DNA of 64,000 nt, from contig CAVTWA010000014.1 in the NCBI GenBank assembly GCA_963738025.1, forward strand, positions 1 to 64,000. The letters run 5' to 3'. A program made the position numbers and the translations under genes. The notes under the pieces were generated by a model, which was given only the letters and a program-made list of their open reading frames with translations, was not told the origin of the DNA and ran no database searches. The stretch is from 20CM-2-55-15 sp963738025. GTDB lineage: Bacteria > Acidobacteriota > Terriglobia > 20CM-2-55-15. Positions 9,287 through 17,453 of this stretch are shown piece after piece; positions within the stretch are counted from its first letter, which is position 1; every line of letters starts with the position of its first letter.

Positions 9287-9588
9287 CAGGACTCCAGATA
9301 CTCGGAAACAGCTGCACCGATCTTGGTTAAGAAAGTGTCCGAGAGGGAGGGAATCGCGCCGATCCCCTCGTCTAAAATAATCTTCTCGATCCTGTGGATA
9401 GGATAGAAGACTGTTGTCGGTTGCACACCGCTTTCTTCGCGATGCGTAATGTGATCCATCCAATCGCCAAATGCGTTCAGGTCGATGCCACGAACGGTGA
9501 TTCCGTGCGGGGCAATGTCCAGCAGCCGGCCAAAGAACCGTTCATGCGGCCCCTGCAGATTCACGATCACGATGGAATTCAATTTCAT
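9286..9588 (-). CDS. Small hypothetical protein in the superoperon
   Basis: A 100-residue soluble protein that I do not recognise. The N-terminal half (SIVIVNLQGPHERFFGRLLD) and the middle segment predict several beta strands, so a small Sm-like beta-barrel fold is possible, with a helical C-terminus. That is a weak structural guess. It sits 8 nt after scoB and its stop shares a base with the ugd start, so it is cotranscribed and probably translationally coupled. No signal peptide or membrane segment is present. Confidence 0.6.
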   Translation of the reverse strand: MKLNSIVIVNLQGPHERFFGRLLDIAPHGITVRGIDLNAFGDWMDHITHREESGVQPTTVFYPIHRIEKIILDEGIGAIPSLSDTFLTKIGAAVSEYLES

Positions 9589-9596
9589 ATCGTGGG

Positions 9597-10262
9597 TTAT
9601 GCAAAAATCATCGGCACCGGCTGACCTTCCAGGATCAGCCGCGGCTCGATCAATTCCTGAACCCGCTCAATAGTTACATCAGGACGTACTTCTCGCAAGA
9701 CCAGGCCGTGGTCCGTGACCTCGATCAAGCACAATTCCGTGACGATGACGTCCACAACCTCAACCCCGGTGAGCGGAAGTGAGCATTTTTTCAGGATTTT
9801 GGGTTTGCCTTCTTTGGTGGCGTGCTCCATGGCGACGATGACGCGTTTCGCACCGGCGACCAGGTCCATTGCGCCGCCCATTCCTTTAACCATTTTCCCG
9901 GGGATCGTCCAGTTGGCAAGACTGCCTCGTTCGTCCACCTCCATCGAACCCAGCACGGCAAGATCGATGTGACCTCCGCGGATCATGCCAAACGAGTCGG
10001 CGCTGGAGAAATATGAGGCGCCAGGCAGCGCCGTGACGGTTTCCTTGCCCGCGTTGATTAAATCCGGATCTTCTTCACCTTCGAATGGATACGGGCCAAT
10101 GCCCAGCAGTCCATTTTCGGAGTGCAGCAAGACTTCTATTCCTGCCGGTATGTAGTTCGCGCACAAGGTCGGAATTCCGATGCCGAGATTGACGGCGAAA
10201 CCGTCTTTCAGTTCCCGCGCGATGCGGCGGGCAATGATCTCACGCTTCGGTAGCTCCGTCAT
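9597..10262 (-). CDS. scoB: 3-oxoacid CoA-transferase, subunit B
   Basis: A 221-residue beta subunit of a family I CoA-transferase, the type that moves CoA from succinyl-CoA to acetoacetate or related acids. The catalytic glutamate lies in the family motif LHSENGLLGIGPYP, and the glycine-rich region MVKGMGGAMDLV is present. The start overlaps the stop of subunit A by 4 nt (ATGA). The acyl substrate cannot be assigned with certainty, since SCOT, AtoAD and PcaIJ look alike. Its place after tyrA suggests a link to degradation of aromatic amino acids or ketone bodies, but that is inference. Confidence 0.9.
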   Translation of the reverse strand: MTELPKREIIARRIARELKDGFAVNLGIGIPTLCANYIPAGIEVLLHSENGLLGIGPYPFEGEEDPDLINAGKETVTALPGASYFSSADSFGMIRGGHIDLAVLGSMEVDERGSLANWTIPGKMVKGMGGAMDLVAGAKRVIVAMEHATKEGKPKILKKCSLPLTGVEVVDVIVTELCLIEVTDHGLVLREVRPDVTIERVQELIEPRLILEGQPVPMIFA

Positions 10263-10964
10263 GCCGATCCCCTTTTCCGGACCGTGAGTTTTTCGATTCG
10301 TTTTTCGTAGGACGGCCCCTGGAAAATCCGTTGTACGAAAATGGCCGGCGTGTGGACAGAATCGGCATCCAGATCGCCAACGTCAACCAGGGTCTCCACC
10401 TCGGCGATCGTCACGCGCGCTGCCGTTGCCATGACCGGGTTGAAGTTGCGCGCGGTCTTGCAGTAGATCGAGATTTCCCCATTTATCGCCTTTCCACGCC
10501 TTGACGAAGGCAAAGTCCGCGGTCAGTCCGTGCTCGAGTACGTACTTACGCCCGTTGAATTCACGCGATTCTTTCTTCTCGGCCACAAGAGTTCCATAAC
10601 CGGTTGGCGTATAGAACGCAGCGATACCGGCGCCGCCCGCGCGCATACGTTCCGCGAACGTGCCCTGGGGAACCAGTTCGACTTCGAGCTCACCCGAAAG
10701 CGCTAATTCTTCGAACAATTTGTTTTCGCCCACGTACGTCGCGATAATTTTCCGGACCTGACGCGTTTCCAGAAGGAGGCCCGCCCCGCGGCCATCCACG
10801 CCGGCGTTATTGCTGATGATGGTGAGGTTTCTGGTGCCTTTCTGTTGCAGGGCTTTGATGAGATTTTCGGCGATCCCGCAGAGCCCGAATCCGCCCAGCA
10901 TAATACTGGCTCCGTCGCGTACGTCGGCGATCGCCTCGTCGGCACTGCGCACCACTTTATTCAT
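10259..10964 (-). CDS. scoA: 3-oxoacid CoA-transferase, subunit A (frameshifted)
   Basis: Two reading frames together make one normal alpha subunit of about 235 residues. The upstream part (start ATG 10964) carries the CoA-transferase motif GGFGLCGIAENLI and runs to WKGDKWGNL. The remainder, continuing KTARNFNPVMATAARVTIAE to the stop at 10259, is in the next frame. The break is one extra base near 10469. Removing it restores the conserved family sequence without loss, so this is a 1-nt insertion in the sequence or a very recent mutation. The start overlaps the tyrA stop (ATGA). Confidence 0.88.
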
Positions 10965-11734
10965 TCGGAGCCTCTCGCTTTAAACAGCGTTTCAAGTTCA
11001 TCAAACTTTCCAGCCTCGATTGAATCCAGAATACGTTGAAGGCGTTCAATAAAACTCTGCAGTTCCTGTGGTAAAGAATCCGAGGTTTTAAAGATATCAC
11101 GCCAGACGTGAAACGGACTTGCAGCCAGCCGTGTCATGGAACGCAAGCCCGGTCCTGCAAGCGCGCTGTGTGCCGCAGTCTGATCGGCGAGTGCGGTCGA
11201 AATGATTTGCGGAAGGTGGCTGATCTGCGCCACCAGCTGGTCGTGGTCGTGCGGCGAGATGAGTTGCGGTACGGCGCCGACTGCCCTGGTGATCTCCTGC
11301 ATGCGTTCAATGGCGCCAGCGGGCGTCGACTTCGTCGGGCAAAGGAAGTATGGCGCATTCTGGAACAGATCGGCGTGCGCCGCGTCGGGGCCGGAATGTT
11401 CCAGTCCGGCCATCGGGTGGCCTCCTACGAAGGGAACGTCCAGACGTTCCGCCTTGCTGCAGATCGCGACCTTCGTGCTTCCCACATCGGTGACGAGAGT
11501 TCCTTCGGTCGTGAATTGATCCAGGAGTTTAAGGATGCTGCCAACCGGCGCGGCGAGGACCACAAGATCGGAAGCCTGCCGTTCGATACTGTCGATGATG
11601 TTCAGTTTGCGGGCGCGGTCGAGTACTTCAGGCTTGTCCACCCCTGCAATGTGGATTCTGGGGAATGCCCGTTTTAACGCTAAAGCCAACGAGCCTCCGA
11701 TGAGGCCCGTACCGACGATAGTTACTCTTTCCAT
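10961..11734 (-). CDS. tyrA: Prephenate dehydrogenase
   Basis: The 257-residue enzyme converts prephenate to 4-hydroxyphenylpyruvate in tyrosine synthesis. The NAD-binding motif GTGLIGGSLALALKR is at the N-terminus, and the conserved segment PFVGGHPMAGLEHSGPDAA follows. There is no ACT regulatory domain, unlike many longer TyrA proteins. An in-frame GTG one codon earlier (11737) is also possible; the ATG gives the canonical start. The gene follows DAHP synthase by 1-4 nt and overlaps scoA by 4 nt. Confidence 0.93.
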   Translation of the reverse strand: MERVTIVGTGLIGGSLALALKRAFPRIHIAGVDKPEVLDRARKLNIIDSIERQASDLVVLAAPVGSILKLLDQFTTEGTLVTDVGSTKVAICSKAERLDVPFVGGHPMAGLEHSGPDAAHADLFQNAPYFLCPTKSTPAGAIERMQEITRAVGAVPQLISPHDHDQLVAQISHLPQIISTALADQTAAHSALAGPGLRSMTRLAASPFHVWRDIFKTSDSLPQELQSFIERLQRILDSIEAGKFDELETLFKARGSE

Positions 11735-11738
11735 CACC

Positions 11739-12764
11739 TTACATCATGGCGCGCTGGACCGCGGGCGCGATGATGTTGAGCTGCGACATCAATTCGCGGA
11801 ATTGCGCCGGATAGAGAGACTGCGGCCCGTCACATAATGCGGTTTCAGGAGCGTGATGGACTTCGATCAAAAGTCCATCGGCCCCGGCCGCAACGGCAGC
11901 GCGCGCCATGGGTGAAACCTTGTCCCGGCGGCCGGTGCCGTGTGATGGATCTACAAGAATCGGAAGATGGGACAACTTCTTGATGACAGGGATGGCCGAT
12001 ATATCCAACGTATTGCGTGTGTAGTTCTCAAAGGTGCGAATTCCACGCTCGCACAGCATCACGTCGTGATTTCCTCCAGCCATAATATATTCGGCCGAGA
12101 GAAGCCATTCCTCGATAGTTGCCGATGGCCCGCGCTTCAGCAGGACCGGCTTTCTGACCTTCGCCAGCTCCTTCAGCAGATCGAAGTTCTGCATATTGCG
12201 CGCGCCGACCTGAAGGATATCCACGTAATCCAGAAACATCGGGATCTGGGTCTGGTTCATGATTTCGGATATCACGATCAGATCGTTTTTGTCGGCAGCC
12301 GTTCGAAGGACCTTCAGGCCTTCTTCACCCATGCCTTGAAAACTATACGGTGAGGTTCTTGGCTTGAATGCTCCGCCTCGAAGTATCCGGATACTGCACT
12401 CGCGCATGATTCCAGCTATCGTGTCGATCTGTTCGGCGCTCTCGACAGTACACGGCCCGGCCATCATCACGATATTGCGGCCCCCGATTTCGAACTGGCG
12501 TCCCGGGGGACCAACCTTTACTACAGTTCCGCCCGGCTTGAACGCCCGGCTTGCCAGTTTGTACGAACCCGAGATCTTGACGACTTCCCTTACGCCCTCG
12601 AGCAACTCGATGTCCCGGTGATCTACAGGTGCTCCGCCGACCGCACCGAGTACGGTGTGTGCGGCTCCCGTGGAGCGATGAACGTCGAATCCCATTTGTA
12701 CAAGACGATCAATGACATTCTGGATCTGTTCTTCCGTTGCACCTTCTTGCATCACGACAATCAT
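11739..12764 (-). CDS. aroF: 3-deoxy-7-phosphoheptulonate (DAHP) synthase, type I beta with N-terminal regulatory domain
   Basis: This 341-residue enzyme condenses phosphoenolpyruvate with erythrose 4-phosphate, the first step of aromatic synthesis. Residues 1-70 form the ferredoxin-like regulatory domain seen in Thermotoga and relatives. The catalytic barrel follows, with MMAGPCTVES, the RGGAFKPRTSPYSFQG phosphoenolpyruvate-binding segment and the DPSHGTGRRD motif. The N-terminal domain predicts feedback control by an aromatic amino acid. It is 12 nt after the chorismate mutase gene, so committed and branch-point enzymes are made together. Confidence 0.95.
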   Translation of the reverse strand: MIVVMQEGATEEQIQNVIDRLVQMGFDVHRSTGAAHTVLGAVGGAPVDHRDIELLEGVREVVKISGSYKLASRAFKPGGTVVKVGPPGRQFEIGGRNIVMMAGPCTVESAEQIDTIAGIMRECSIRILRGGAFKPRTSPYSFQGMGEEGLKVLRTAADKNDLIVISEIMNQTQIPMFLDYVDILQVGARNMQNFDLLKELAKVRKPVLLKRGPSATIEEWLLSAEYIMAGGNHDVMLCERGIRTFENYTRNTLDISAIPVIKKLSHLPILVDPSHGTGRRDKVSPMARAAVAAGADGLLIEVHHAPETALCDGPQSLYPAQFRELMSQLNIIAPAVQRAMM

Positions 12765-12776
12765 TCAGTAAGGTCC

Positions 12777-13052
12777 TTAGTCTTTCTTCTCGCGTTCGAG
12801 CCGCTCGATGCGCCGGCACTCATCGATGACACGCTCGAACAAACGCTGAAGACCCTCGTTGTCCAGTGGGCCTCCGTTCGAGTCCTTGATCCGGCGAAGA
12901 ATTTCGCCCTCTCGCTCAGGGTCATAAACGCGCAGATTGAGATCATGTTTGATCCTGCCGATCTCGATTGCGCATTTGGAGCGTTCATTGAGCAACTCGA
13001 CGAGTTTCATGTCAATTTCATCAATTTTTCGGCGCCAGTCTTCAATGGTCAT
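12777..13052 (-). CDS. Chorismate mutase, AroQ class
   Basis: A 91-residue all-helical monofunctional chorismate mutase converting chorismate to prephenate. The AroQ pattern is visible: WRRKIDEIDMKLVELLNERS, then the lysine in IGRIKHDLNLRVYDPEREG, and the C-terminal helix with RLFERVIDECRRIE. The frame is open 8 codons further up, but the ATG at 13052 overlaps the trpA stop by 4 nt (ATGA) and begins at the family's usual point. No prephenate dehydratase is fused to it or found in the window. Confidence 0.92.
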   Translation of the reverse strand: MTIEDWRRKIDEIDMKLVELLNERSKCAIEIGRIKHDLNLRVYDPEREGEILRRIKDSNGGPLDNEGLQRLFERVIDECRRIERLEREKKD

Positions 13053-13846
13053 TGCGTTTGCGACCCTTTCAACCATGCAGCGAACGAGCTGACATGTTGT
13101 ACCAGATCCGGCTTATCGATGTACTGCTCGATCTCTTTAACGATAGAGCTGCCGACGATCGCTCCGTCTGCCTCTTGCCAGACCGCCTGAACGTGTTCCG
13201 GCCGTGAAATTCCGAATCCGACGGCGATCGGAGAATTAGTGTAAGAACGAAGCGTTCGCAGGAATACTTTCAAATCGTCGGCCAATTCCTGTTGTTCGCC
13301 CGTTACGCCGGTACGGGATACGGCATACAAAAACCCCGTCGACATTTCTGCGATCTTCTTCATCCGGTTTGTCGAACTCGTCGGCGCCACCAGAAAAATG
13401 GTGTTCAGGCCGGCGTCCCGCATTGCCCGTGTGAAACTATCCGACTCTTCGACCGTCAGGTCACTGGCCAGAATTCCGTCGAAGCCCGCTTTTACTGCCC
13501 GTGCCGCCAGCCTTTCCAGTCCGTAACTCAGCAGGGGATTGTAATAGCTGAACAAGACAAGCGGGATTTCGGATTTCTTCCGGATCGCCTCGCCAAGTTC
13601 CAGGACGCTGTTCAGATTGACGCCCTTTACCAGCGCCCGCTCGGTTGCTCGCTGGATGACAGGCCCGTCTGCGATGGGATCGGAAAAAGGCACGCCCAAC
13701 TCGATGATGTCCGCTCCGGCTTTTTCCAGGCCAAGAACCAGATCGAGCGTTACGTTTAAATTCGGGTCGCCTGCCGTAATGTACGGAATAAACGCCTTGC
13801 GCTTTTCCGACTTCAGACGTGCAAAGGTGTTTTCGATTCGCGTCAT
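13049..13846 (-). CDS. trpA: Tryptophan synthase alpha chain
   Basis: The 265-residue alpha subunit cleaves indole-3-glycerol phosphate to indole and glyceraldehyde 3-phosphate. The catalytic Glu and Asp lie in IELGVPFSDPIADGP and FIPYITAGDP; the phosphate-binding glycine segment is near GFGISRPEH. Two starts are possible: a TTG at 13855 that overlaps the trpB stop (TTGA), and the ATG at 13846, which matches the usual TrpA N-terminus better. Normal length, adjacent to trpB as expected for the two-subunit enzyme. Confidence 0.95.
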   Translation of the reverse strand: MTRIENTFARLKSEKRKAFIPYITAGDPNLNVTLDLVLGLEKAGADIIELGVPFSDPIADGPVIQRATERALVKGVNLNSVLELGEAIRKKSEIPLVLFSYYNPLLSYGLERLAARAVKAGFDGILASDLTVEESDSFTRAMRDAGLNTIFLVAPTSSTNRMKKIAEMSTGFLYAVSRTGVTGEQQELADDLKVFLRTLRSYTNSPIAVGFGISRPEHVQAVWQEADGAIVGSSIVKEIEQYIDKPDLVQHVSSFAAWLKGSQTQ

Positions 13847-13851
13847 TCCGT

Positions 13852-15021
13852 TCAATCCGTTTCCCGGCTTATCCTCATGACTTCAGTCACGTCTTTATCT
13901 CCGCGTCCCGAAAGATTGACGAGCACGATCTGACCGGCCGGAGCATGAAGTTTTTTGGCTTGAGCTATCGCATGAGCGCTTTCCAGAGCCGGAATGATGC
14001 CTTCGAGGTGGCTCAATTCGTGAAACGCGTCAAGCGCTTCCGCGTCGCTGATGCTGGTGTATTCGACGCGGCCGGTGTCGTGAAGCAGGGCATGTTCCGG
14101 TCCGACCGACGGGTAATCCAGGCCGGCGGATACGGAATGGGTTGGAACGATCTGGCCATGCTCGTCCTGCAGGATGTACGAAAACGTTCCGTGCAGCACA
14201 CCGGGACGGCCGCCCGAAAAGCGCGCCGCGTGATCGCCTAAATTCTGACCGCGGCCGCCTGCCTCCGCACCGATCATCCGGACCTGTTTATCGCCGACAA
14301 AGTCATAAAACAGACCAATCGAATTGCTCCCGCCCCCGACACACGCAACGAGCACGTCCGGCAGGCGGCCCTCTTTTTCAAGAATCTGTGCGCGAGCTTC
14401 CCTGCCGATGACCGACTGAAAATCACGAACCATTGTGGGGTAGGGATGTGGACCGAGTACGCTGCCGAGCATGTAATACGTCGTGCGTACATTGGTGACC
14501 CAATCGCGCATCGACTCATTAATCGCATCTTTAAGAGTTTTACTTCCTGCGGAAACCGGTCGAACACGAGCACCGAGGAGTTTCATGCGAAAGACATTCA
14601 GTTCCTGCCGCCGAATATCTTCTTCTCCCATGTACACGTCGCATTCAAAGCCGAGCAAGGCGCAGACTGTGGCGGTGGCAACACCATGCTGGCCGGCGCC
14701 CGTTTCGGCAATGATGCGTTTCTTGCCCATGCGCAGTGCGAGCAGGCCCTGGCCGAGGCAGTTATTGATCTTGTGCGCGCCGGTGTGATTCAGATCCTCG
14801 CGCTTGAGATAAATCTTTGCACCGCTCCACGCTTTTGTCAGGCGCTCGGCCGGATACAAAGGAGTGGGGCGTCCCGAATAGTTGTGGAACAGATGATCCA
14901 GTTCGGCCTGAAACGCCGGATCATGCTGAGCGTCGTCATATGCCGACGCCAGTTCTTCCAGCGGATGCATGAGAGTTTCGGGCACGAATTGCCCGCCGTA
15001 ATTTCCAAAATGTCCGTTCAT
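13852..15021 (-). CDS. trpB: Tryptophan synthase beta chain
   Basis: The 389-residue pyridoxal-phosphate enzyme joins indole and serine to give tryptophan. The PLP lysine is in NHTGAHKINNCLGQ and the phosphate-binding loop is CVGGGSNSIG. The N-terminus GNYGGQFVPETLMHPLEEL is that of TrpB1, the form that works with TrpA. Start and upstream stop overlap as ATGA. The gene order trpE(G)-D-C-F-B-A is the common ancestral order. Confidence 0.97.
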   Translation of the reverse strand: MNGHFGNYGGQFVPETLMHPLEELASAYDDAQHDPAFQAELDHLFHNYSGRPTPLYPAERLTKAWSGAKIYLKREDLNHTGAHKINNCLGQGLLALRMGKKRIIAETGAGQHGVATATVCALLGFECDVYMGEEDIRRQELNVFRMKLLGARVRPVSAGSKTLKDAINESMRDWVTNVRTTYYMLGSVLGPHPYPTMVRDFQSVIGREARAQILEKEGRLPDVLVACVGGGSNSIGLFYDFVGDKQVRMIGAEAGGRGQNLGDHAARFSGGRPGVLHGTFSYILQDEHGQIVPTHSVSAGLDYPSVGPEHALLHDTGRVEYTSISDAEALDAFHELSHLEGIIPALESAHAIAQAKKLHAPAGQIVLVNLSGRGDKDVTEVMRISRETD

Positions 15022-15660
15022 ACAGCACCCATCAAAGCAACGTCGGCGCGTTGAACAGCCTCAATAAAGCGCCGCATTTTTTCATAATCTTTTTGGCCAG
15101 GCTTCGATTCCACGCCGCTTGCAACGTCGACTGCAAAAGGATGGAGCGAACTGACGACTTCGGAAACATTTTCAGGATTGAGGCCACCCGCAATGACGAT
15201 CGAACCGAAGGCGTTTGCGCCGTAAGCCACTTCCCAGTTGAAAGACTTTCCCGTTCCACCGAATTGATCGGGGTGAGCAGGCGTCCAGCAGGAACGTCCC
15301 ACTGCCGTAACTACGCAGCGTGTCGACGCGAAAATGTGAATCCACGCGAAAAGCCTTTATAACTTTCACCCGCTGGATCATTGAACAGTAATCGGGCGTT
15401 TCGTTGCCATGAAGTTGTACGGCATGCAAACCGAGGGAGACGGCAAAATCCTCGAGATTCTGCGGATCCGGATGATTGACGAAAATTCCAACGATATTCA
15501 CGAATGGAGGAAGCTTTTCGATGATCTGCGCGGCCTGTGCCGGCTCGATGTATCGCGGACTGCTGGGATAAAAATTCAGTCCGATGGCATGCGCACCAAG
15601 TAATGCGGCGTCGCGCGCATCTTCGAATTCTCGAATACCGCAGATTTTGACTCGAGTCAT
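15018..15660 (-). CDS. trpF: Phosphoribosylanthranilate isomerase (frameshifted)
   Basis: The gene is split between two frames. The first (start 15660, MTRVKICGIREFEDARDAA) covers about 130 residues up to GTFLLDACSP. The second starts with DQFGGTGKSFNWEVA and runs to the stop at 15018, including IVIAGGLNPENV and SGVESKPGQKD. Joined, they give one complete TIM-barrel isomerase of about 213 residues. The extra base lies in a C run (G on the plus strand) at 15270-15273. All conserved regions are present, so the protein was functional before this indel, which may be a sequencing error. Confidence 0.9.
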
Positions 15661-16449
15661 AAGAGGCCTCGAATCGCTGCGGCAGGATCTTTCGAGGTCA
15701 GGAAATGTTCTCCGACCAGGAACGCATCGGCGCCGGCCTGCAGGAGAAGATCAACATCAGCCTTGCTGTGAATCCCGCTCTCGACGACAAAAAATCGATC
15801 ATCGGGAATCAGTCCGGCCAGGCGAAGCGAAGTCTGAAGATTGACGTCGAACGTTTTCAAATCGCGATTATTGACGCCGATAATCGATGCACCTGCTTCG
15901 AGCGCCTCACCTAATTCCGTCTCATCATGGACTTCAACCAGGACGTCCAGTCCGAGATTGTGGCCAAGAGTGATGAGCGCCTGCAGTTCGCCGGGCTGCA
16001 GCATGGCGACGATCAGAAGAATCGCGCTGGCGCCGCCGGCGCGGGTTTCATAAACCTGAAATGGTTCGTAGATGAAGTCTTTGCGAAGCACAGGAAGATT
16101 CGCTGCTTCCCGGATCGTTCCAACCCAGGCCGAGATCACCCTGGAAAAAGTCTTCTTCGGTTACCACCGAAATGGCGCATGCTCCCGCGGCTTTGTAGAT
16201 CGCGGCCTGAGCTGCCGGATCGAGATCGGCGTTTAATACTCCCTTCGAAGGCGAAGCTTTCTTGACTTCGGCAATGATGCGGACCGGGCCCTGTTGTTGG
16301 AGGGCATCGCGGAAGGACGGGACCGGCTTCGCCGTTTCAGCCATGCGTTTGACGATAGGTTCGGGTACGCGCATTTTGGCTGCCTGCAAGCGCTTTTGCT
16401 TGGATTCAACGATCCGCGCGAGGATATGTGTGCGGTCGAGTTGTTTCAA
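15657..16449 (-). CDS. trpC: Indole-3-glycerol-phosphate synthase (frameshifted)
   Basis: The first frame (TTG start at 16449, overlapping the trpD stop as TTGA) runs through IIAEVKKASPSKG and SVVTEEDFFQGD. The second continues AWVGTIREAANLPVLRKDFI to the stop at 15657. It contains the catalytic pattern of the family: the LRKDF lysine, VNNRDL and VVESGI. One extra base near 16131 separates the halves; without it the enzyme is complete at about 263 residues. It catalyses ring closure of the carboxyphenylamino-deoxyribulose phosphate in tryptophan synthesis. Confidence 0.9.
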
Positions 16450-17453
16450 GAGATGTGCCTCAGTTCTTCCAGCTTCTTTAATGCAGCGCCCGAGTCGATC
16501 GCCTCCGCCGCCAGCCGAATTCCATCTTTCCAGGTTTTGGCGGCGCCGCCTGCAATCAGGGCAGGAGCGGCATTGAGCAGCACCACATCGCGCCGGGGTC
16601 CACGTTCCCCTTTAAAAATGTTTTCGATGATTCCTGCATTATCGGCTGCGTCTTTGCCGAGTAACGCCTCGAGCTTCGCCGGTGCAATGCCGAAGTCTTC
16701 GGGAGTCATGATAAATTGCCGCAGTTCTCCGTCACGCAGTTCGACGACATAGGTACGGCTGCAGATCGATACTTCGTCCATGCCGTTTGCGCCATGTACA
16801 ACGAAAGCATGACGCAGACCGAGGCCCTGCAAAGCATTTCCGACAAGCTCCATGATTTCCGGCGATGAAACACCGACAACCTGAAAACACGCATTGGCCG
16901 GATTCGCCAGGGGGCCAAGAATATTGAAAACGGTCCGCACTTTGAGCTGGGTCCGCGCCGGCATCACATGTTTCATCGCAGTGTGGAAGCGCTGCGCGAA
17001 CAAAAATCCGATTCCCACTTCCTTGATCGCGAGTTGCAGACGCTGAAGCGGCATTTGAATGTCGATGCCTAAGGCTTCCATCACATCCGCGCTGCCACAG
17101 CGGCTGCTCGCCGACCGGTTTCCATGTTTCGCGACGCGAACGCCGGCGCCCGCGGCGACGAAAGCCGCAGCTGTGGAAATGTTGAAAGTCCCGGAGTGGT
17201 CGCCTCCGGTTCCTGCGGTGTCCAGCACCGGTAATGGCTCGCCGTCCCAGAAGGGCTCTGCCTTTTGCCGCATGACGCTGGCGAACCCGATCAGTTCCTG
17301 CGCCGTCTCACCCTTCATGCGGAGCGCAGTCAAAAAGCCGGCAATCTGTGCGTCTGTTGCCTGCCCTGACATGATCTCGTCCATGGCGTCCCGGGCTTCC
17401 TGCTCCGTAAGGTCGCCGCGGTGGATCATTTTCTGGATGAGATCGGTAATCAT
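16446..17453 (-). CDS. trpD: Anthranilate phosphoribosyltransferase
   Basis: The intact 335-residue enzyme transfers the phosphoribosyl group from PRPP to anthranilate. The signature GTGGDHSGTFNISTAAAFV is present, as are the HGNRSASSRCGSADVMEALG anthranilate-site segment and HGANGMDE. The start overlaps the preceding stop by 4 nt and the stop overlaps the TTG start of trpC. Length and motifs are normal. Confidence 0.97.
   Translation of the reverse strand: MITDLIQKMIHRGDLTEQEARDAMDEIMSGQATDAQIAGFLTALRMKGETAQELIGFASVMRQKAEPFWDGEPLPVLDTAGTGGDHSGTFNISTAAAFVAAGAGVRVAKHGNRSASSRCGSADVMEALGIDIQMPLQRLQLAIKEVGIGFLFAQRFHTAMKHVMPARTQLKVRTVFNILGPLANPANACFQVVGVSSPEIMELVGNALQGLGLRHAFVVHGANGMDEVSICSRTYVVELRDGELRQFIMTPEDFGIAPAKLEALLGKDAADNAGIIENIFKGERGPRRDVVLLNAAPALIAGGAAKTWKDGIRLAAEAIDSGAALKKLEELRHIS

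Noticed and set aside
7985..9463. Longer form of ugd with 59 extra N-terminal residues
   Set aside because: The extra part is the other frame of the small upstream gene and precedes the Rossmann fold without similarity.
10259..10513. Separate 84-residue gene after scoA
   Set aside because: It is the C-terminal part of scoA displaced by a 1-nt insertion.
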